Shown here one piece after another: positions 8,941-12,566 of a stretch of DNA of 12,566 nt. The position numbers and the translations under genes are program-made. The notes beneath the pieces were generated by a model. It worked only from the letters and a program-made list of their open reading frames with translations, searched no databases and was not told the origin of the DNA. Every line of letters starts with the position of its first letter. The stretch's first letter is position 1. Location of the stretch: positions 1-12,566 of the forward strand of contig JAFQDI010000005.1 in assembly GCA_017416055.1 (NCBI GenBank), written 5' to 3'. Source of the DNA: Lachnospiraceae bacterium. Its GTDB lineage: Bacteria; Bacillota_A; Clostridia; Lachnospirales; Lachnospiraceae.

Positions 8941-9441
8941 ATGGCTATTTTTGATCAGGATTTTTTTGATACGTTGACAGATAAGCTGGCTGCAACCGGC
9001 AGGGTGATCAGTGAGAAGGCGAAAGAGGTGACCGATTCTGCGAAGACCAGTCTGCAGATTGCGCAGGAGGAGAAGAATCTTCGCGCGGCATACCGCCAGT
9101 TGGGTGAGTATATCTATGAGAAGAGCGGTATCGAGCCGGACGGAGGTATGGCACCGTTCTTTGCGATGATTGAGGATGTGAAGGAGAAGCTGGAACAGCT
9201 GAAGAACGGACAGGAGAAGACTTGTAATTGCGGTAATGACGGTGATTGCGATGATGACTGTGACTGTGGCTGCGATGGTGACTGTGACTGCGATTGCGAT
9301 GGCGACTGTGAGCAGGAAGAAGTCAGCGAGGTGGAAGTTGCTCCTGAGCAGGAGTCTGCTGAGCGCGTTTGCCCCAAATGTAGGAGTGTTGTTTCTTCTC
9401 AGTTGATTTATTGCCCTAAGTGTGGAGATAAGCTGAAGTAA
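8941..9441 (+). CDS. small protein with Cys/Asp-rich run and C-terminal zinc ribbon, function unknown
   Basis: A 166-residue acidic protein I cannot name. Residues 1-92 are predicted mostly helical (amphipathic, with heptad-like stretches such as SEKAKEVTDSAKTSLQIAQE at 24-43), resembling the helical front part of other clostridial zinc-ribbon proteins. Residues 95-123 hold ten Cys and twelve Asp in a near-alternating run (CDCGCDGDCDCDCDGDC in part), a plausible metal-binding or chelating segment. Residues 144-161 form a rubredoxin/zinc-ribbon-like knuckle pair, CPKC and CPKC. There is no signal peptide or membrane segment. ATG 8941 is chosen because AAAGGGGG (8926-8933) lies 7 bases upstream and the longer frame from 8884 would start inside the promoter. 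The gene is monocistronic, with a perfect promoter and a strong terminator (9462-9498). Metal storage, sensing or homeostasis is a possible role but is inferred only from composition. Confidence 0.85.
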   Translation: MAIFDQDFFDTLTDKLAATGRVISEKAKEVTDSAKTSLQIAQEEKNLRAAYRQLGEYIYEKSGIEPDGGMAPFFAMIEDVKEKLEQLKNGQEKTCNCGNDGDCDDDCDCGCDGDCDCDCDGDCEQEEVSEVEVAPEQESAERVCPKCRSVVSSQLIYCPKCGDKLK

Positions 9442-9461
9442 GTGAAAATAGGCAAAAGATG

Positions 9462-9498
9462 AGGACAGATTGCAGGAAAATGCAACCTGTCCTTTTTT
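9462..9498 (+). terminator. intrinsic terminator of the Cys/Asp-rich protein gene
   Basis: Arms 9462-9474 and 9481-9493 pair at 12 of 13 positions (one A/C mismatch) around the loop GGAAAA, followed by a six-T run (9493-9498). It starts 20 bases after the stop codon at 9441. The convergent methyltransferase gene ends at 9500, immediately beyond, so the hairpin may also serve that gene in reverse, though its T-run on the minus strand is poor. Confidence 0.92.
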
Positions 9499-9499
9499 C

Positions 9500-10336
9500 T
9501 CATATCTTTCCCAACTCCCAGAATGCCACTGCACTGGCCGCCGCCACATTCAGCGAATCCACTCCGTGGGACATGGGGATCTTTACGGTATAGTCACAGT
9601 CGGCGATGGTTGTGGCCTCTAGTCCATCACCCTCGGAACCCAGAATGATTGCCAGTTTTTTCTCTGCGTGTAGTTTGGGATCGTCGATTGAGCAGGAATC
9701 ATCTCGAAGAGCCATGGCCACTGTTTTAAATCCAAGCTCCTTCAAAAAGGTCATCCCCGCTGTGGAACCGAAATCCCGAGGCAGATGTTCCTGTTCCAAA
9801 GTCGTCCACGGAATCTGGAATACGGTTCCCATACTCACCCGGCTTGCCCGCCGGTACAGGGGATCGCTGCAACCCGGTGTGAGTAAGATCGCGTCCATAT
9901 TCAGAGCCGCGGCGGAGCGGAAGATCGCCCCCACGTTGGTAGGATTCATCACGTTTTCCAGAATAACAATTCGGCGAGAATTCCTGCATATCTCGTCAAC
10001 ACTCGGCAAATTGCGACGGTACATCGCGCATAGCACACCGCGGGTCAGTGGAAAACCGGTCAACTGAGTCAGAATATTAAATTCGGCGGTGTAGATAGGA
10101 ACATCGCCACAACGCGTAATCACCTCACGAGCCTGATTGTCGATATGTTTCTTTTCCAGTAGAAGGGAGAGGGGCTGATAGCCGGCATCCAGAGCGCGCA
10201 GAATCACATTGGGGCTCTCGGCGATGAACAGGCCACCGCTTGGCTCGTAGTAGTGGCGAAGCTGATTTTCGGAGAGGCGGGCGTAGATGTCCAGCTCGGG
10301 GGCAGAGAGGTCGGCAATTTCAATAATATTTGACAT
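9500..10336 (-). CDS. SpoU/TrmH-family RNA 2'-O-methyltransferase
   Basis: A 278-residue SPOUT-class methyltransferase that transfers a methyl group from S-adenosylmethionine to a ribose 2'-OH in rRNA or tRNA. The trefoil-knot motifs are all present: motif 1 NPTNVGAIFRSAAAL (131-145, with the catalytic Arg140), motif 2 IILGSEGDGL (230-239) and motif 3 IPMSHGVDSLNVAAASAV (253-270). The N-terminal about 110 residues are a substrate-binding domain of the kind seen in TsnR/RlmB-like proteins. ATG 10336 follows AAGGAG (10349-10344) with 7 bases between, so I prefer it to the upstream in-frame start at 10384. It is convergent with the zinc-ribbon gene, whose terminator lies at its 3' edge. The modified nucleotide cannot be decided from sequence alone. 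Confidence 0.93.
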   Translation of the reverse strand: MSNIIEIADLSAPELDIYARLSENQLRHYYEPSGGLFIAESPNVILRALDAGYQPLSLLLEKKHIDNQAREVITRCGDVPIYTAEFNILTQLTGFPLTRGVLCAMYRRNLPSVDEICRNSRRIVILENVMNPTNVGAIFRSAAALNMDAILLTPGCSDPLYRRASRVSMGTVFQIPWTTLEQEHLPRDFGSTAGMTFLKELGFKTVAMALRDDSCSIDDPKLHAEKKLAIILGSEGDGLEATTIADCDYTVKIPMSHGVDSLNVAAASAVAFWELGKI

Positions 10337-10396
10337 GGAAAGGCTCCTTCGTGTATGATGAATTCGGTATTGTAGAGGGCACAATCGTTACGAATG

Positions 10397-10425
10397 ATTA
10401 TACATTGTTTCTTGAAAATTGTCCA
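10397..10425 (-). promoter_or_regulatory. promoter of the RNA methyltransferase gene
   Basis: On the minus strand, -35 TGGACA (10425-10420), a 17-base spacer and -10 TATAAT (10402-10397). These hexamers are identical to those of the uvrA promoter. Transcription would start near 10390, about 54 bases before the start at 10336. The leader includes ATTGT/ACAAT arms that could form a small hairpin. Confidence 0.68.
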
Positions 10426-10444
10426 TTCAGAAAAGGAGAAGTGC

Positions 10445-10633
10445 ATGTTTAAAGCAGTTATCTTTGATTTCGGCCATTCGCTGAAGGAGACGTATGCGAT
10501 GCTCACCGGAAGGACAGATGAACAGGAGGTGGCGGTGTTGACCGGAACCACGACGAGAGCAGAGGTTGAAGATTATCATCATGTGCTGATTGCCGAAGAT
10601 GTATTGGGTGTTTATCGCGAGTTCATGAACTGA
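10445..10633 (+). pseudogene. HAD-family phosphatase remnant lacking its middle
   Basis: A 62-codon frame with a good ribosome site, AAAAGGAG (10431-10438), 6 bases before ATG 10445. Its first 13 residues, MFKAVIFDFGHSL, match the start of HAD-superfamily phosphatases (phosphoglycolate-phosphatase type), and residues about 29-62, with VAVLTGTTTRAEVEDYHHVL, match the end of such proteins. The roughly 150-200 residues that normally lie between, with the cap domain and the later catalytic motifs, are absent. The second catalytic Asp of the DxD motif is also missing (DFG in place of DxD), so it cannot be an active phosphatase. It is either a pseudogene left by an internal deletion or a short protein with another role. 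A terminator follows at 10661-10697, and I see no clear promoter directly upstream. Confidence 0.6.
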
Positions 10634-10660
10634 TCTTCTCTGAAGTGAAACTGATTCTGA

Positions 10661-10697
10661 AAAAGGGCGTTCAACTTATCTGGTCGAAAGCCCTTTT
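10661..10697 (+). terminator. intrinsic terminator after the HAD remnant
   Basis: AAAAGGGC (10661-10668) pairs with GCCCTTTT (10690-10697), and TTC/GAA pairs extend the stem inward past one mismatch. The T-rich tail continues TTTTATTTTG. It lies 27 bases after the stop at 10633 and about 40 bases before the next promoter. The presence of a proper ribosome site and terminator shows the remnant was once a complete transcription unit. Confidence 0.8.
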
Positions 10698-10739
10698 ATT
10701 TTGTGACTATATAAAACTCAACCAGCGGTTGTAAAAAAC

Positions 10740-10768
10740 TAGACAATTACGGTATGGCGCGATACAAT
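10740..10768 (+). promoter_or_regulatory. promoter of the XRE-phosphoribosyltransferase fusion gene
   Basis: -35 TAGACA (10740-10745), a 17-base spacer and -10 TACAAT (10763-10768). A TATAAT also occurs at 10777-10782 but has no matching -35 and would place the transcription start on the ribosome site. The predicted start near 10775 leaves a 30-base leader. Confidence 0.5.
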
Positions 10769-10804
10769 AAACTCGTTATAATGAAGAACAGAAGGAGACG
10801 TACT

Positions 10805-11635
10805 ATGAAGTCCATCGGTCGAAAAATTCACACTTTACGGAAGAATAAACATCTGACACAGGAGCAACTGGCGGAAGCCTTATCGGTCTCGGCCCAGTCT
10901 GTCAGCAAATGGGAGAATCAGATATCCACGCCGGACGTGGCCCTGCTTCCGATCATTGCCCGATATTTCGGGATAACCATGGATGAATTGTTCAACTATC
11001 GATTGGATTCTCTCAGCTACAAAGAGAGATTTATTCGTTTTATGGCGGACAACGGTGTACTTCGCTTCGGAGAATTCAAACTTCAGAGCAAAAGAGTGTC
11101 TCCGTATTTTATCAATACCGGCGATTATCGGTCAGCGTCCCAGATTACGAAGCTGGGAGAGTTCTATGCGCGCTGTATCAGCGAACACGGAATCCGGGGA
11201 AATCTGCTGGTCGGCAGCACGAACAAGGATATTCCCCTGATGGTCTCCACGGGCATGGTCCTGTATCAGAAATATGGACAAGACATGAATTATGGAGTCA
11301 TCAGCTCTATCGGGAAAAAGCCTGATGCTAAGGACGAGATGATCTTAATTCAGGATGCATTGACCTCCGGCAATACATTGAAGGAAAATCTGCATAAACT
11401 CAGACAGATCGCCGGAAAATTCCCTGCATATGTGATTGTGTCGTTGGACCGAATGGAGCGGGGCGAACATTCGACTGTCTCCGCACGGCATGAGATCGAG
11501 CAGGAGTTTGGCCTGAGAATATTTCCGGTGGTCGATGCGCAGGACATTATCCACGCACTGGAGAACGGTGTGATCGCAGGGATGGAGTATCTGGATGTGA
11601 TGAGGGAATATCAAAAGAAATATGGAGGTCATTAA
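10805..11635 (+). CDS. XRE helix-turn-helix regulator fused to an orotate-phosphoribosyltransferase-like domain
   Basis: A 276-residue, two-domain protein. Residues 1-65 are an XRE/Cro helix-turn-helix (IGRKIHTLRKNKHLTQEQLA, then SVSAQSVSKWENQISTPD). Residues about 70-255 follow the fold of orotate phosphoribosyltransferase (PyrE): FKLQSKRVSPYFINTG (91-106) corresponds to the PyrE substrate strand, GSTNKDIPL (137-145) to GPAYKGIPL with the Lys kept, and ILIQDALTSGNT (180-191) to the PRPP loop, with Gln183 replacing the first Asp of the DD pair. The Lys/His catalytic loop of PyrE (KExKDHGE) is absent; SSIGKKPDAKDE stands there. I infer a ligand-sensing regulator without PRTase activity, binding PRPP or a nucleotide, as in PurR. 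ATG 10805 follows AAGGAG by 7 bases. It lies just upstream of guaA on the same strand. The fusion could also be a cryptic enzyme, but the lost residues make this less likely. Confidence 0.87.
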   Translation: MKSIGRKIHTLRKNKHLTQEQLAEALSVSAQSVSKWENQISTPDVALLPIIARYFGITMDELFNYRLDSLSYKERFIRFMADNGVLRFGEFKLQSKRVSPYFINTGDYRSASQITKLGEFYARCISEHGIRGNLLVGSTNKDIPLMVSTGMVLYQKYGQDMNYGVISSIGKKPDAKDEMILIQDALTSGNTLKENLHKLRQIAGKFPAYVIVSLDRMERGEHSTVSARHEIEQEFGLRIFPVVDAQDIIHALENGVIAGMEYLDVMREYQKKYGGH

Positions 11636-11636
11636 C

Positions 11637-11705
11637 ATGGTGATTGGCAGGCTGATCGAAGAGATGATAAGCCATAAAAAAGATGAATTTCTTATTGCAT
11701 GTTGA
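11637..11705 (+). CDS. possible 22-residue peptide downstream of the XRE fusion gene
   Basis: ATG 11637 starts one base after the stop codon of the XRE fusion and is 8 bases after GGAGG (11624-11628), a strong ribosome site placed inside the end of that gene. The frame encodes 22 residues beginning MVIGRLIEEMISHKKDEF. The spacing suggests translational coupling. The end of the frame overlaps the -35 of the guaA promoter (11695-11700), and I recognise no family, so it may equally be chance or the stub of a lost gene. Confidence 0.3.
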   Translation: MVIGRLIEEMISHKKDEFLIAC

Positions 11706-11723
11706 AAAAAATATAGGTATAAT
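11695..11723 (+). promoter_or_regulatory. promoter of guaA
   Basis: -35 TTGCAT (11695-11700), a 17-base A-rich spacer and perfect -10 TATAAT (11718-11723). Transcription would begin near 11730, leaving a leader of about 78 bases before the ATG at 11808. Confidence 0.7.
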
Positions 11724-11734
11724 ATTTCTGTGTT

Positions 11735-11749
11735 TCAGGCAACGCCTGA
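11735..11749 (+). other. leader hairpin upstream of guaA
   Basis: TCAGGC (11735-11740) and GCCTGA (11744-11749) pair perfectly over 6 bases around the 3-base loop AAC, near the 5' end of the predicted guaA mRNA. A weaker hairpin follows (ACTCG/CAAGT, about 11756-11769). No T-run follows either, so this is not a terminator. The core bases of the purine riboswitch are not present. A stabilising 5' hairpin is the simplest reading. Confidence 0.4.
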
Positions 11750-11807
11750 TATGATACTCGCAAGCAAGTGTTTAAAATAATTTTACTATTTCGAGGAGGA
11801 CAAAAAG

Positions 11808-12566
11808 ATGGATCCGAACAAGAGACCCGAAACCATGGAGCGTATTACTACGCCCGAGTTGGCGAAGGCATTTATTGACGAACAGGTTGCAGCTGTGCGT
11901 GCACAGGTGGGGGACAAGAAAGTTCTGCTGGCTCTGTCCGGCGGTGTTGACAGCTCCGTTGTCGCTGCGCTTTTGATCAAGGCGATCGGCAAGCAATTAG
12001 TATGTGTACACGTTAATCACGGCCTGATGCGTAAGAACGAATCTGAGGGCGTTATCAAAATGTTCAAGGAAGGTCTGGATGCAAACCTGATCTATGTTGA
12101 CGCAACCGATCACTTCCTGGGTCTGTTGGCTGGGGTTTCCGATCCCGAGAGAAAGCGCAAGATCATTGGTGCTGAGTTTATCAAAGTATTTGACGAAGAG
12201 GCTGCCAAGCTGGAAGGCATTCCTTCCTAGGTCAGGGTACCATCTACCCGGACATTCTGGAGTCCATCAAGGCAAAGGAAAGCGGCAAGCCTGTCAAGTC
12301 CCATCACAATGTGGGCGGTCTGCCTGAGGATATGAAGATGGAGCTGGTAGAGCCTCTGAAGCTGCTGTTCAAGGATGAAGTCCGCGTGGTGGGCGAGGCG
12401 CTGGGTCTTCCCCATGCCATGGTCTACCGTCAGCCCTTCCCCGGCCCCGGCCTGGGTGTGCGCTGCCTGGGCGCCATCACCCGTGACCGTCTGGAGGCCG
12501 TCCGGGAGTCCGATGCCATCCTGCGGGAGGAGTTTGCCAAAAATGGTCTGGAGGGTAAGGTGTGGC
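11808..12566 (+). pseudogene. guaA: GMP synthase ATP-pyrophosphatase subunit, frameshifted and cut by the window edge
   Basis: GMP synthase converts XMP to GMP using ATP and ammonia. Only the ATP-pyrophosphatase and dimerisation parts are encoded: P-loop SGGVDSS (44-50), [10 protein letters not shown] (68-77), then after the frameshift [20 protein letters not shown] and FPGPGLGVR. The usual N-terminal glutaminase domain (about 190 residues) is absent, and ATG 11808 has its own promoter and AGGAGG (11794-11799) 8 bases upstream, so the start looks genuine. Frame 0 ends at TAG 12228-12230 after 140 codons, with GIPS replacing the expected GIPFLGQG. Adding one T in the TTCC at 12224-12227 restores the family sequence, which then runs open in another frame from 12227 to the window end. 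G+C rises from about 51% (11821-12228) to about 62% (12241-12566) by hand count. About 60 residues of the C-terminus lie beyond the window. Confidence 0.85.

Noticed and set aside
8917..9549. Minus-strand reading frame of 210 codons opposite the Cys/Asp-rich gene, and an overlapping Ser/Gln-rich one at 9114-9377
   Set aside because: Both are shadows of the GAYTGY repeat on the other strand; they have low-complexity sequence, no ribosome site, and one crosses the terminator.
11705..11807. Purine riboswitch in the guaA leader
   Set aside because: The leader has a P3-like hairpin and the right neighbour gene, but the conserved junction bases and a closing P1 helix are absent, and about 78 bases is too short for an aptamer plus an expression platform.
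12221..12235. Programmed frameshift or amber (TAG) recoding in guaA
   Set aside because: Reading through TAG would stay in the wrong frame, and there is no slippery heptamer or RF2-like stop context for a -1 shift. A one-base deletion explains the sequence fully.

Overview
The window looks like chromosomal DNA from a member of the Bacillota, most likely class Clostridia (Lachnospiraceae-like). I infer this from the protein sequences, the strong AGGAG-type ribosome sites, the consensus sigma-A promoters with 17-bp spacers, and a base composition near 50% G+C. I see no rRNA, tRNA, CRISPR array, transposase or phage gene. Most of the window is housekeeping and DNA-repair sequence, with several damaged or unusual genes between.

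Layout. Positions 2-1123: 3' three quarters of glycerol kinase (glpK), cut by the window edge. 1124-1579: a hairpin, then the C-terminal third of a decayed sugar isomerase/epimerase. 1623-2484: a promoter and an Mrp/NBP35-type Fe-S carrier ATPase. 2559-4919: a nuclease-helicase fusion (Cas4/AddB-like PD-(D/E)XK domain plus XPD/DinG-type helicase with an Fe-S cysteine cluster). 4881-5789 (minus): a LysR-type regulator whose 3' end overlaps the helicase gene tail to tail. 5790-6026: a divergent control region with a promoter each way and a LexA-like box. 6027-8861: complete uvrA. 8884-9441: a perfect consensus promoter driving a small protein with a Cys/Asp-rich run and a C-terminal zinc ribbon, closed by a strong terminator. 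9500-10336 (minus): a SpoU/TrmH-family RNA methyltransferase with its own promoter. 10445-10633: a 62-codon remnant of a HAD phosphatase. 10805-11635: an XRE helix-turn-helix domain fused to a degenerate orotate-phosphoribosyltransferase-like domain. 11808-12566: the ATP-pyrophosphatase part of GMP synthase, with no glutaminase domain and with a single-base frameshift where base composition also changes.

How the genes may work together. DNA repair is the recurrent theme: uvrA under a probable SOS box, and a nuclease-helicase nearby with an Fe-S cluster of the kind that Mrp proteins help assemble. That Mrp-helicase link is only suggestive. At the right end, a phosphoribosyltransferase-fold regulator sits directly upstream of a purine gene, which recalls the logic of Bacillus PurR (a DNA-binding domain joined to a phosphoribosyltransferase-fold sensor). 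That is an inference from domain layout and position.

Most unusual items: the XRE-phosphoribosyltransferase fusion, the Cys/Asp-rich zinc-ribbon protein, the glutaminase-less and frameshifted guaA with a possible chimeric junction, and two gene remnants that keep their ends but lack their middles. I found no clear multi-gene novel system.
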